A stretch of 32,750 nt of DNA from Kaiparowitsia implicata GSE-PSE-MK54-09C (GTDB taxonomy: Bacteria; Cyanobacteriota; Cyanobacteriia; Elainellales; Elainellaceae). Positions 8,472 through 17,686 of the stretch are shown here, piece by piece; the stretch's first letter is position 1, and each line of letters begins with the position of its first letter. The notes beneath the pieces are model-generated. The model made no database searches. It worked only from the letters and a program-made list of their open reading frames with translations, and was not told the DNA's origin. The stretch covers positions 1 to 32,750 of the forward strand of contig JAHHHI010000020.1 of the NCBI GenBank assembly GCA_019359435.1, given 5' to 3'. A program made the position numbers and the translations under genes.

Positions 8472-8708
8472 ATGTCTCGCACCTGTGATCTGACGGGCAA
8501 AAAGGCCAATAACGGCTACGCAGTGTCGCACTCGCATCGCCGTACGAAAAAGCTTCAGCAAGCTAATTTGCAATCGCGTCGTGTCTGGTGGCCAGAAGGC
8601 AAGCGCTATGTAACGTTGAAGCTATCCACCAAAGCGCTAAAAACCTTGGAAAAGCGCGGACTTGCCGCTATGGCCAAGGATGCTGGGATTGACTTGAATA
8701 AGTACTAG
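8472..8708 (+). CDS. rpmB: Ribosomal protein bL28
   Basis: This is a large-subunit ribosomal protein. The 78-residue, very basic product begins [27 protein letters not shown], the standard cyanobacterial and plastid bL28 start, and keeps [23 protein letters not shown]. The length is exactly that of the cyanobacterial family. I use ATG 8472; an in-frame GTG at 8445 would add nine residues and would lie at or before the predicted transcription start. The gene is a single transcription unit with its own promoter and terminator. Confidence 0.97.
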   Translation: MSRTCDLTGKKANNGYAVSHSHRRTKKLQQANLQSRRVWWPEGKRYVTLKLSTKALKTLEKRGLAAMAKDAGIDLNKY

Positions 8709-8806
8709 GGAAGGAACGCCTGGGCCAGTCATCTGCAACAGTGGCCCATATCAGGGTTGAAAACCGTTCCTAGTTGAATGTATGGCGGTTTAAGCTAATT
8801 GATTGT

Positions 8807-8856
8807 AAAAAATGACTTGGAGGAGCCTTGTTCTGGCCCTTCGAGTCATTTTTTTT
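8807..8856 (+). terminator. rpmB Rho-independent terminator
   Basis: AAAAAATGACT (8807-8817) pairs with AGTCATTTTTT (8844 onward). The inner TGGAGG/CCTTCG extends the stem with two G-T wobbles. The right arm runs into eight consecutive Ts. This is the most typical terminator in the window. Confidence 0.88.
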
Positions 8857-9751
8857 GCTGTCGGCAATTGGATGGTGGCTAAATGGCGGCGATCGCTCCC
8901 TGCGTTATCCCACCACCTCAGCGTCTAACATCATTTTTCTAGCATTTGATCGCTCAAATAACCGTTTGGGGTAAGCTAAGCCGTGCTCATCACATACCGT
9001 GCAAATTTTACGCGTTCGATTTGAGGAGCCATTTTTAGCCGATTAGCCTACCTAGACCAGGCATACTGTTAAGTTCTAAAAATCTAAAAATATAGGGTCT
9101 AAAAATTAGTGGCAGCTGCCCATGCTGCAAGCGCTATATTATTGATGTAAAAATGGCACCCTGTATACCAAATGACAGTTGCCCTTTATCTTGACCCTAG
9201 ATGCCTTGTAGAAATCTGTGCTCCGTGCAGGCTTCAATCTCATTACCTGGGTCTGGCATCCTCGAACCTTCGGAGAAGCGGCGCTTTATCTTAAAGACGC
9301 TCGCTAGCCTCAAAACCGCTAGCCAAGGTCTACTCGATTACGCCATGCTTTTGCGGAGATTCCTGAGTTCGCTCCTGTGTTTCCTGACCGTTTGCATATA
9401 TTCTCTGTTGTGGTTCGGCTGTGGAGTTGTTAAGACAGATGGCATCATAGTCCGTTCACAATCTATCTCAGACATCTCCGTGAAATTCACGTCGTTCTGT
9501 AGATCGTCATAGTTGCCCTAGGTCACTAAATCGGGCGATCGCCCCTATTTCACATTACTGACCGAGCAAACCAAAATCAGGCTTAAATCAGATTCAGTAG
9601 CCCACCTAATAAAATTCCAGCCACCCAGTTCTGCGTAGTCTGCGCAACCGGTAGCCGAGAAACCAGGGAATCTATTCAATCTCATGATCTAGCCTTTGAT
9701 GACAGTTGGTGTCACCACTCAGAGCGCACAATCCCAATCAGGAAGGCAGCT
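8857..9751. other. Long upstream region of hpsA
   Basis: About 895 nt between the rpmB terminator and hpsA. An A-rich element has TCTAAAAA at 9075-9082, 9083-9090 and 9098-9105. AGGCATACT at 9059-9067 resembles the J-box that I recall for SigJ-driven hormogonium genes (7 of 9 bases from memory). A frame at 9201-9512 ends in a short lipoprotein-like stretch (ATG 9345, 55 codons) but has no ribosome site and a poor lipobox, so it is not called. The length suggests complex control or an untranslated leader. Confidence 0.5.
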
Positions 9752-12700
9752 ATGTCACCCCGAAAATCGCACTCATTCTTTCGCCGTTCCGCAAACCATG
9801 CCTTGCAAGCTCTGAAACTTGCCACCAAACGCATCCGCCGTGGGCTGCTGCGCAACTGGTTACAGATGGGCAGATCATCCTCCTCGGGCGTAGCCGGCTT
9901 TGTGCTACCAACGACGGTTTTGCTGGTGCTCGTTGTGCTACTCACAGTGGGTTCGATCGCATATCGCACCTATACCCGCACCACCCAAACCATCAGCGAT
10001 CGCCAGCAGCGTGTGGTCTACAATACCGCTACCCCTGCCATCGATCGTGCCAAAGCCAAGCTCGAGTTTCTGCTAGATGAAAGCAGAGATACCCGCCTAC
10101 CGGGTGGCGTCCCAGCAGAAACCTATCTGCTCGGCATGTTGCTCAACCGAGACGGCGGCACCGACTTGGGTGGCCTCATCGTCCCGCCGCTGCGAATCAA
10201 TGGTGGAGCAGATGACCCCTACGTGTTTGCAGGCGAAACTCGAGTGAATGTGGGCGCGTCATTCGCAGGCGATACGGGTGCAGACAACGCCTGGAAATAC
10301 GAAGCAGATACCAGTGGCGATGGACAGAACGATGCCACTGTGGTGTATTCCATTTCATTAATCACCGATGCCGCGGCTCTGGCTGACACCTCCGATGAAC
10401 GGGTGCAGGATCGAGCCGCGAGATTGCAGGTTCGCAACGGCCCCCTCAGCAACGCCGCTCCCGACAACCCATTGTGCGCCATCGATACAGCTGCGGGTGC
10501 GTCGGCACCGCAAGAAGGATGGATTCCTGATCAAGCCTCTACCTCGATTTTGCGGAAGAACTTTCAGGTTGACGTGTTGGTGATTCCGTACACGCTTAAT
10601 CGCCCCGTCACCACACTCGAAGTCCAACAAGATCGTCAAATTGATCGGGGCAACAAGTGGGGAGCCTGGTTCCGCAACGACCTAGAAGTCTTTCCTGGCC
10701 CACAATTTAACTTCAACGGAGCCATGCACACAGAGGGTAGTTTTTTTGGGGGCAACTCACAATTCCGCAGCTACCTTCTCAGTTCCCCAGCCTCATGCCT
10801 CACCACGGATGAAGGGTCTGAATCTGAAATCAGTGTCACAGAGCGCTCAGATCCGCCCTATCGAGGGCAGTTCATTGCGGCGTTCATGACGGATAACGAC
10901 TTTGCGAATGGTAACGACACGCGTTATCACATTCCGCCTGAGCGCTGGCAGGATGGCAACTTCAACGGTGAAGCCAACGCCAACCGCCTCCGTCCCGCCA
11001 ATGATTCTGTTGACCCGCCTGCGGGCGTCACCCCAGAGGACTATGCGCTAGACCCGGTTCGGCTATTTACTGAAGATGAATCCGTTGCCCGTGGGTTTGC
11101 CAATGCCGCCCAGCAGGCAGCTCGCACAGCCAATTGGGATAACCGGCAGCTCGTACTCAATAATCAAGGTCGGCTGCGAACCCAGCAAGAAGAAGCGCCC
11201 TATGTGGACGACTCCTATCGAGCTGACAACCGCTATGGCCCCAAGCCTCGCTATAACAATGCGATTTCTCTCGCTGATGTTGGGGATGGCACGAGCCGCT
11301 CACTCGGTCAACCCATTGCGGCGGCTGATCCCAGTTCAGCTCAGCTCACCACCGTTAATCCGCCAGCGGGCGGCGATGCCAGCGGTGTGGGCCTAGATGG
11401 ATATTGGGAGCGCCGTGCCCGTGCTGAGGGGGTTCGTATTGTGGTGGGGCAGCGGCTAGAACTGGGCGACCCCGCTGGATGGGGTGGACCGCTGCCTGCA
11501 TTGGATGATGTGGGTTTGCTGCGAGAGCCCCTGCGTCCGTTTAACTCCTGCACTGAGAACTACGACAGCCGAAATCTAAACGCAGCAAACAACAACCGCT
11601 GCAACGAGTCGCGTCAGCGGCGGACGCTTTGGGATAATTTGGCCGCAGTTCAGGCCACGGTCATCTATCACTCTGCATCGGGCAATCCCGATGTGCCACT
11701 AGCCTGCCTGGCGACCACAGTCCATCCGGGTACCGCCGAAACCCTCGATCGCAGTTCAACGTTTGAAAACCTGGCCTATGGATTTGAAAGTGCCCTGACT
11801 GGGGGCTTTGGCACAGCTCAGCGGCGGCTGATTAGTGACTTTTTCAACGGCCGAGGCACTAACGGCTGGGAATATGAGTTTAATACTGCATGGATTAGCC
11901 AATACAGCAACTCGAACTCAGCTATTCGGGTTGCGCTGCAAAATTTGGCAAACCTAGCGGGCGACCCCCGAGGCGGCGCGCCATCCTTTCCACCGGTTCA
12001 GGATGGAACGGTTCATCCCTATCCTGCAACGTCAATGTATGGTGATTTTTCCATGCTGCGACGCGTACTGGGGCTGCTCAACTCAGGGGTCTCCTACGCC
12101 AATCTCAGCCCGGCTGATAAGTCGACCCTGCATACCTCCTCATGCATGATGGGGATGTTGGGGCATAACATTGCTTACCTCAATAACTTTACCCTAGCCA
12201 ATGTGCCAGTCGCCCTCCGAGGCCGCACCAACATTCCCGCCGGAGAGCGATACGAAGGGTTGCGGGGCATTATCCGCGCCTTTAGAGAAGGTGTCACACC
12301 GCTGGGTGAAATTCGCATCCCCGACCCAGAAACTGGGCCGGTGGGCAATGCACCCCCACCAGGACAAGTGGGGCAACCCACGCCAAATGCCTTCGAGCGC
12401 TCTGTTCGTGCATTTGTGAATCAACCCGCCCGGCGCGACGAAATTAACCGAGACTTAATGAGTAGCCCCGTGGGCTTCTTTGACCCGGCCAACCCTAACC
12501 GCTGGGGGCCGAGCCAGCCTCAGATCTATGTGCGACTCATTCAGCGCTTGCGCGACGTTGCCGCAGACAATGGCGGCACGGTAGATGTGGGCGCTGGGGT
12601 CAACCTCAAAACTTACACTGTAGAACAACTCAACCAGATTCTATCGCTGGCGCAGTTCATCATCACGCGTGAGCAGGTGTCTCGCGATCGCATCTACGGG

Positions 12701-14842
12701 TTCCGGGGATCAGGGGCCTCTGCCAACGGCTCGGCAGAAATTTTCAACATCCCCGGCGGGGCTCTTTACAGTTGCCCTAGCTTTGCTCAGAATGCAGCCA
12801 CTCCCGGAGCCGATGACCCGCTCTATGCCTTGTGCTCGGTGCGGCCTCGTTACCCTACGCTATACAACCTATTCCCGGTGTTGCCGGGAGGCATCGGTTC
12901 AACCCACGGTGAGACCTTCTATGCCGCCGGAACTCCGCCTGCCATAGCAGCCCAGCCTGGCCTATCTCGGGATGACATTGATGCCCGCGATAACTACCTG
13001 CAGACCGTAAATGGAGGCGCCGTGTATGTGCACATTACGCCAGGGTCGATAGCAGTCGCACCTCGCAGCTTGGTGACGAATTTTGTGACGCCAGCAAACA
13101 ACATCATTTTGCCGGGCAACTTCACCGCCAACACCAATCGAGACAACCGTGTCAAAGCTTGTGTGATCATAGTTTGCAGCCGCGACACCCAAGGCCCAGG
13201 CTTTGCTACCGTGGGCAACTACTGGCGAGTCGCGCTCAAAGACACGGCCCTGCTCAATGGCCGTGAAATGATGAGCCTGCGAGCCTTAAACGTTCACCTC
13301 AACATTATGAGGAACACTTCCATAGGGGGGCAGCGCTGGCTACCTGACAGCGGCGTTATGTACGCATTCCGTGAAGACTCAATGTCAGAACTGGGAACTG
13401 TGCGTCCCAGCTCTGGGGGCACTTGGGCGGCCTGTGGCACAGAACAAGCCCTGCGCACTACCGCCAACTGCCGGATGAACACGGCGGGCTCCGCGTATGC
13501 CTCAACAGACCCCCCGCTGAATGCCGCCAATGCCATTTCGCCGAAACCCGTGGATTACCACGGTGACCCAGATCGACGGGCCCATGGCTTCCGCCTCACA
13601 AAAGGCCCAGAACTGGTGCGCCCCAATGACAACGGTCGCGGGTTGTCATTTATTAGCGACAACGCTGTGTATGTGCAGGGCGACTTCAACCTGCACCGCA
13701 CCGCAGGCGATATTCCCCTAGAGGAATTTCAGGGTGTGCTCGATCCCGCCTGGCCAGAAGCACAGTTTTATACCAGAAACCAACTGGACAATCGCTTTGC
13801 CCGACGAAACACCGACCGCTGGCGCCCTAGCGAGATATTGGCAGATGGGATTCACATCATCTCCGACAACTTCTGCGATGGAAGCATTGAAGATGCCTTT
13901 TTGGTAGCGGGAGACCTGGCACCAAACACTGCGAATTTAGGCGTTCTAACCAATGACGCGTGGGGGCGCTATGGGTGCACCATTGACAACATCCCTGCGG
14001 CATGGCGCAACGTCACCTCGTATTTGTCGCTCAACCGGATGAATTCTACTGCGGTGATTCCAAGGAGCACCGTGCATCAACAGCCCATCGGTCGCTGGAT
14101 GCGCGCCAATATAGGCGACAGCGTGCTATTTGCTCGCGGCATGCCCAACGGCCAACAGTTTATGGAAGGCAGTTCGCCGCTGGTCTTTACACCCAACGGC
14201 AACCCGGTACGGGCACGGATTTTCACCAACACGGCCTGGGACAATTTGCTCATTCAAAACAACGCGGCCGGTGTGACGCCTGGAGGAAACCCCGCGAAAG
14301 TGCAGTATGTTTACGATGGTGGATATCTAAACTTTGGGCAGGCCCGCACGAACCTGTTGGCCAGACCCAACAACCGAGTCAACGCCATCATCGTCAGCGG
14401 CATTGTGCCGAGCCGAGCCCGGCAGTCTTATGGGGGGCTGCACAACTTCCCCCGATTTTTGGAGCGCTGGAACACTGTTCAAGCAGGTGGTGGCGATAAC
14501 CCTGTGCCGCTATTTATGAGTGGCTCGCTGCTGCAGTTGAGCTTTAGCCAGCAGGCGACTGGCCCGTTTGACCAAGACGCCTGGGAAGTAGGTGCCAACA
14601 CTGCTCCGGGTGAGACTCAAGGTTACTACTCGCCACCGCTGCGGCGTTGGGGCTATGACGTTGGGCTGCAGTATGCCCCGGCGGGGCCAGTTGCCCAGCG
14701 ATTTGTGGTTCGCAGCCGCAGGCGCAGTGAGTTCTATAACGAGCCACCTGCGAACGATCCTTATATGAGCAACCTCTGCACTGCAGTCGTCAGCAACCCG
14801 TCAGCGGGGGTGACCTATGGCGGGCGAACATGCCCAACCTAG
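9752..14842 (+). CDS. hpsA: Hormogonium polysaccharide biosynthesis/secretion protein HpsA
   Basis: HpsA heads a gene cluster needed for secretion of the polysaccharide used in gliding and hormogonium motility in filamentous cyanobacteria. Its biochemical role is not established. The 1696-residue product has a basic N-terminus, then a prepilin-like hydrophobic stretch (about 48-70) starting SSGVAGFVLPTTVLLVLV, with proline where pseudopilins have the +5 glutamate side of the motif. After it comes QQRVVYNTATPAIDRAKAKLEFLL, which is characteristic of HpsA. The rest is a long, Asn/Gly/Pro/Arg-rich extracytoplasmic region with several Cys residues and no domain I can name. AGGAAGG at 9740-9746 sets the ATG at 9752. 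Codon use and HIP1 content match the neighbours. The hpsB, hpsC and hpsD genes follow on the same strand. Confidence 0.9.
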   Translation: MSPRKSHSFFRRSANHALQALKLATKRIRRGLLRNWLQMGRSSSSGVAGFVLPTTVLLVLVVLLTVGSIAYRTYTRTTQTISDRQQRVVYNTATPAIDRAKAKLEFLLDESRDTRLPGGVPAETYLLGMLLNRDGGTDLGGLIVPPLRINGGADDPYVFAGETRVNVGASFAGDTGADNAWKYEADTSGDGQNDATVVYSISLITDAAALADTSDERVQDRAARLQVRNGPLSNAAPDNPLCAIDTAAGASAPQEGWIPDQASTSILRKNFQVDVLVIPYTLNRPVTTLEVQQDRQIDRGNKWGAWFRNDLEVFPGPQFNFNGAMHTEGSFFGGNSQFRSYLLSSPASCLTTDEGSESEISVTERSDPPYRGQFIAAFMTDNDFANGNDTRYHIPPERWQDGNFNGEANANRLRPANDSVDPPAGVTPEDYALDPVRLFTEDESVARGFANAAQQAARTANWDNRQLVLNNQGRLRTQQEEAPYVDDSYRADNRYGPKPRYNNAISLADVGDGTSRSLGQPIAAADPSSAQLTTVNPPAGGDASGVGLDGYWERRARAEGVRIVVGQRLELGDPAGWGGPLPALDDVGLLREPLRPFNSCTENYDSRNLNAANNNRCNESRQRRTLWDNLAAVQATVIYHSASGNPDVPLACLATTVHPGTAETLDRSSTFENLAYGFESALTGGFGTAQRRLISDFFNGRGTNGWEYEFNTAWISQYSNSNSAIRVALQNLANLAGDPRGGAPSFPPVQDGTVHPYPATSMYGDFSMLRRVLGLLNSGVSYANLSPADKSTLHTSSCMMGMLGHNIAYLNNFTLANVPVALRGRTNIPAGERYEGLRGIIRAFREGVTPLGEIRIPDPETGPVGNAPPPGQVGQPTPNAFERSVRAFVNQPARRDEINRDLMSSPVGFFDPANPNRWGPSQPQIYVRLIQRLRDVAADNGGTVDVGAGVNLKTYTVEQLNQILSLAQFIITREQVSRDRIYGFRGSGASANGSAEIFNIPGGALYSCPSFAQNAATPGADDPLYALCSVRPRYPTLYNLFPVLPGGIGSTHGETFYAAGTPPAIAAQPGLSRDDIDARDNYLQTVNGGAVYVHITPGSIAVAPRSLVTNFVTPANNIILPGNFTANTNRDNRVKACVIIVCSRDTQGPGFATVGNYWRVALKDTALLNGREMMSLRALNVHLNIMRNTSIGGQRWLPDSGVMYAFREDSMSELGTVRPSSGGTWAACGTEQALRTTANCRMNTAGSAYASTDPPLNAANAISPKPVDYHGDPDRRAHGFRLTKGPELVRPNDNGRGLSFISDNAVYVQGDFNLHRTAGDIPLEEFQGVLDPAWPEAQFYTRNQLDNRFARRNTDRWRPSEILADGIHIISDNFCDGSIEDAFLVAGDLAPNTANLGVLTNDAWGRYGCTIDNIPAAWRNVTSYLSLNRMNSTAVIPRSTVHQQPIGRWMRANIGDSVLFARGMPNGQQFMEGSSPLVFTPNGNPVRARIFTNTAWDNLLIQNNAAGVTPGGNPAKVQYVYDGGYLNFGQARTNLLARPNNRVNAIIVSGIVPSRARQSYGGLHNFPRFLERWNTVQAGGGDNPVPLFMSGSLLQLSFSQQATGPFDQDAWEVGANTAPGETQGYYSPPLRRWGYDVGLQYAPAGPVAQRFVVRSRRRSEFYNEPPANDPYMSNLCTAVVSNPSAGVTYGGRTCPT

Positions 14843-14858
14843 GGCGGCTCTCGCCTAT

Positions 14859-14910
14859 GGGGTAACGCAGTCAGACCACAGTCCGCTGGGTGTTCTGACT
14901 GCGTTGCCCC
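14859..14910 (+). terminator. Intercistronic hairpin after hpsA
   Basis: GGGGTAACGCAGTCAGA (14859-14875) pairs over 17 positions with TCTGACTGCGTTGCCCC (14894-14910), with a single T-G wobble and an 18-nt loop. A pyrimidine-rich stretch follows (CTCTCATCTTCTTTCTTC). It begins 17 nt after the hpsA stop. It may be a partial terminator or an mRNA-stabilising element within the operon. Confidence 0.65.
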
Positions 14911-15003
14911 CTCTCATCTTCTTTCTTCAAATCAGCTTCTCTCTCATAACTTTGGTTGATGTGTCTTACTGATCTGGTTCTAGGTTCCTGAAGGATGCTG
15001 ACT

Positions 15004-15771
15004 ATGCCATCTGCTGACCGTCCTAACTGGTTTTCTCCGCTGCTGCGCTCGGTGCTAGCCCGGCGTTCTGCTGCTTCTACGACTGAGTCGGGGGTGACTC
15101 TGATTGAATCACTGGTTGCCATTATTGTGATTGGCATTACAGCGGCCTTGATTACGCCACCGCTGTTTATTGCCACGGCCTCGCGATCGCAAAACCGTAA
15201 GGCAGAGCAGGCCAACCAAATCGCTCAGGCCGAGGTGGATCGCATTCGGGTGCTGGTCTCGAATGGTCAGCATGAGCAGCGCTATTTGCCAGACATTGCA
15301 GGCGCATTTGCAGCTGGAACCATTGGCTCAGAGGGCGTTATTCCTCCCAGTAACGCAGCATCCTTGATGCAGTCTCCCAATGCATCCTGCAATACCTACA
15401 ACCCTTACACCGATATTCGCACCCTTCGCCTTAGCGCGTTGCGAATTGATGTCGATGGGAATTGTGAGACCAACTTCTACATGCAGGTCTTTCGTGATCG
15501 AGGCGTGGTCTCTGCCCGAGAGCAGGGATTACAGAGCGATCCGAATCAGCAACGCCCGTCTACCTTTCGCCTGGCGGTGCGGGTCTGGTCCAATGCTGCG
15601 GATGGCAATTGGGCCCAAATCACCACCCCCGTTGCGCCAGCATCGCTGCAAATCACCAGTGGACAAGGGCAGCAGCGACTGCGTCCCCTCGCGGTGGTCA
15701 ACAGCCGCATGAGTTGGAGCGATATTGACTCTAGCCTAGAAGACATGCGAAATCCTGCATCTAGGCTTTAA
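15004..15771 (+). CDS. hpsB: Hormogonium polysaccharide secretion pseudopilin HpsB
   Basis: HpsB is a predicted pseudopilin, inserted in the cytoplasmic membrane and cleaved by prepilin peptidase, thought to work with HpsC and HpsD in polysaccharide secretion. The class III signal is clear: a basic leader ending in ESG30, then V31-T-L-I-E35 and a hydrophobic helix SLVAIIVIGITAALITPPLF. The conserved glutamate at +5 is present. The remaining 200 residues form the soluble domain, with Cys pairs typical of minor pseudopilins. Two ATGs are possible. The one at 14995 abuts the AAGG ribosome site (14991-14994), while 15004 has 9-nt spacing and is preferred, giving 255 residues. The gap to hpsA is 161 nt and contains a strong hairpin. 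Confidence 0.85.
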   Translation: MPSADRPNWFSPLLRSVLARRSAASTTESGVTLIESLVAIIVIGITAALITPPLFIATASRSQNRKAEQANQIAQAEVDRIRVLVSNGQHEQRYLPDIAGAFAAGTIGSEGVIPPSNAASLMQSPNASCNTYNPYTDIRTLRLSALRIDVDGNCETNFYMQVFRDRGVVSAREQGLQSDPNQQRPSTFRLAVRVWSNAADGNWAQITTPVAPASLQITSGQGQQRLRPLAVVNSRMSWSDIDSSLEDMRNPASRL

Positions 15772-15819
15772 TGACCGATTCCCGTCAGGCTAGAGCTGTG
15801 TATGCGTGTGTTCTACAGC

Positions 15820-15852
15820 GTTGATGCGGTTCACTTTTGTTAATGCAGTTCA
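15820..15852. repeat. Short direct repeat between hpsB and hpsC
   Basis: GTTGATGCGGTTCA (15820-15833) and GTTAATGCAGTTCA (15839-15852) match at 12 of 14 positions with a 19-bp period. This could be a binding site pair or chance. Confidence 0.4.
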
Positions 15853-15918
15853 GTTGTTCCGGTTTTCTCGTTGCTTGTCTCACTGATACTTCTCTCTAGG
15901 TTGCAGACCTCACACGCC

Positions 15919-16938
15919 ATGAACACGTTACTTTCAAAATTTGTGTTGCAGCGCCTAGGTGCCACATCCACTAGCGCATTCAAAACAGCATCGCGAGCAG
16001 GCTTTACGCTGCTTGAGCTGCTGGTGGCAGCTCTGCTGGCGGGGTTAGTGGTGTCGGGGTTGCTGACGCTGGTGGTGCAGTTGCTCGAAGTAGATGCACG
16101 CGAGTCTTCACGGTCTGAAACGCAGCGTGATATGCAGTTGGCGATGGACTACATCTCGACTGAACTGCGCCAAGCCGTGTATGTCTATACAGGGGAATGC
16201 CTGTATGGGCAAGCGGGATCGGGGTGTCCTCAGGGTGGAAACAGCTTGGCGACTCGTTTGCAAGGGCCGCTTGGCGCTAATGCAAGGCCAGTGCTGGCAT
16301 TCTGGCGGCATGAACCGCTGCCAAGTGCATTACGAGATGATTGCAGAGACGACGCAGCCCAGGCTACTGCCGCAGGAGTGCCCTGCATTACGGGCAGTTC
16401 CTACGCTCTGATCGTGTATGCGCTGTCTACTGAGAACCCAAACGCGATTTGGCAGGGGCGAGCCCGCATCGTTCGCTATGCCCTGACTCAGTTCACAAGC
16501 ACTGGAACCGCGACGCCTGGGTATCGAAACCCGTTTGATCAGGCCGGTGGGACTACGACTGCCGATCCGTTTGGGTCATGGACACCCCCTGCCGGAGCTG
16601 CGTTGGGAGGTCAAGCCGCCGTGCTGACCGATTATGTCGATTTTGGTGAAGGTGCGACTGCAACCGCTGTGGCATTTCCAACACCGCCGAGCAACCTTTG
16701 CCCTGAAACGCCGCCACCCACCCCTACTCGCTATAGCTTTTCGCCAGTTACCCCCCCTGGGCCGATTGGGTTTTATACCTGCGTTAGCCCAAGTACGCCT
16801 GGGTCTTATCAGGAAGTGTTGCTGTTTTTGAGAGGCAACGCCTTTGGACGACCATCCGTATTCACGGATACGAGCTTCCTCACGACATTAGAAACACGCG
16901 TGCAGACGCGAGGTGTGCTCGAACGCAACGGCAACTAG
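15919..16938 (+). CDS. hpsC: Hormogonium polysaccharide secretion pseudopilin HpsC
   Basis: This is a second predicted pseudopilin of the hps cluster. ATG 15919 gives 339 residues. The leader ends SRAG28 and is followed by F29-T-L-L-E33 and the helix LLVAALLAGLVVSGLLTLVVQLL, a textbook type III signal with the +5 glutamate. After the helix comes an amphipathic continuation with ESSRSETQRDMQLAMDYISTELRQA, as in PulJ-like minor pseudopilins. The soluble domain has several Cys residues and Pro-rich loops. A longer frame from TTG 15871 is possible but the added residues would break up the signal leader. It is likely co-transcribed with hpsB (147-nt gap) and hpsD (55-nt gap). Confidence 0.87.
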   Translation: MNTLLSKFVLQRLGATSTSAFKTASRAGFTLLELLVAALLAGLVVSGLLTLVVQLLEVDARESSRSETQRDMQLAMDYISTELRQAVYVYTGECLYGQAGSGCPQGGNSLATRLQGPLGANARPVLAFWRHEPLPSALRDDCRDDAAQATAAGVPCITGSSYALIVYALSTENPNAIWQGRARIVRYALTQFTSTGTATPGYRNPFDQAGGTTTADPFGSWTPPAGAALGGQAAVLTDYVDFGEGATATAVAFPTPPSNLCPETPPPTPTRYSFSPVTPPGPIGFYTCVSPSTPGSYQEVLLFLRGNAFGRPSVFTDTSFLTTLETRVQTRGVLERNGN

Positions 16939-16993
16939 ATGATCCGAATTTAGGCTTTGATTTTTAGCCCTGCGTCATTGAAGAGGAATGGGT

Positions 16994-17533
16994 ATGCATT
17001 GGTTTTTAGCTCAACGACTCGCAAATAGAGGGCGATCGCCCCAATCATCGACTTCGGCGGGTTTTACCATTACAGAACTATTAGCGACCATTCTGCTGGC
17101 GATCGCGCTGGCGTCTTTGGTTGGCCCTGGCTGGATCGGCTTTATGAACAACCGTCGTGCCAATGCCGTTCGGGATGAAATTGTTCAAGGTCTGCGGGAT
17201 GCTCAGGAGCGCGCTATTCGCAACCGCATCGGAGCCTCGGTCACCATAGACACCTCCGTTGACCCGCCCTTGGTACGTGTCGCAGGGGTGGATTCCTCAC
17301 GGCAGGGCACGGCTGGATTGCAACCCGGAATGGTGAGCCTTAGAACCAATCCCCCGGGTGTCTCTCAAGTTTCCTTTGCCCCCGATGGCAGCTTGGATGT
17401 GTCTGACCCGCTGCCCATTAACTTTATTGTGTCAGCCGGGGAGGCGCGACGCTGTGTGGTGATTGATAGTCTGCTAGGTGCAATTAATGTGCTGAGCCGA
17501 GGCGAGGGCACAGGGGCTCGGGAGTGTGAGTAA
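16994..17533 (+). CDS. hpsD: Hormogonium polysaccharide secretion pseudopilin HpsD
   Basis: This is the third pseudopilin, of the GspH/FimT-like kind. The leader ends SAG23, then F24-T-I-T-E28 and the helix LLATILLAIALASLVGPGWIGF. The following NNRRANAVRDEIVQGLRDAQERAIRNR is the conserved post-helix segment of GspH-like pseudopilins. ATG 16994 has AAGAGG at 16981-16986 with 7-nt spacing. The alternative ATG 16988 would sit almost on the ribosome site. The product has 179 residues. In Nostoc the next genes are glycosyltransferases hpsE-G; here the cluster stops and an inverted repeat follows. Confidence 0.85.
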   Translation: MHWFLAQRLANRGRSPQSSTSAGFTITELLATILLAIALASLVGPGWIGFMNNRRANAVRDEIVQGLRDAQERAIRNRIGASVTIDTSVDPPLVRVAGVDSSRQGTAGLQPGMVSLRTNPPGVSQVSFAPDGSLDVSDPLPINFIVSAGEARRCVVIDSLLGAINVLSRGEGTGARECE

Positions 17534-17591
17534 CCCAGCGCCGCTCAGTGATGAGAGCTTTCGTTCCGTTTAGATAGTCTTAAACAGGTAG

Positions 17592-17634
17592 GGATTTTGA
17601 GTCGTGTGGGTTTTTCTCACACGACTCAAAATCC
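17592..17634. terminator. Perfect 17-bp inverted repeat, probable hpsABCD terminator
   Basis: GGATTTTGAGTCGTGTG (17592-17608) and CACACGACTCAAAATCC (17618-17634) are exact complements with a 9-nt loop GGTTTTTCT. No T-run follows on either strand; the only T-run is in the loop. Position after hpsD supports a terminator or 3'-end stabiliser. A mobile-repeat origin is also possible. Confidence 0.65.
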
Positions 17635-17686
17635 TTAGCTACAGATCACTGTTCCTTTTAGACTCTGAGTTTGGGCTAAGCGAAGT

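Noticed and set aside
9201-9512. 103-codon frame ending in a lipoprotein-like stretch (inner ATG 9345)
   Set aside because: No ribosome site, the residues before Cys (WFG) make a poor lipobox, and the remaining tail has no resemblance to a family.
13999-14499. 165-codon second-frame reading inside hpsA
   Set aside because: Fully inside hpsA in another frame; hpsA has the ribosome site and the family likeness.
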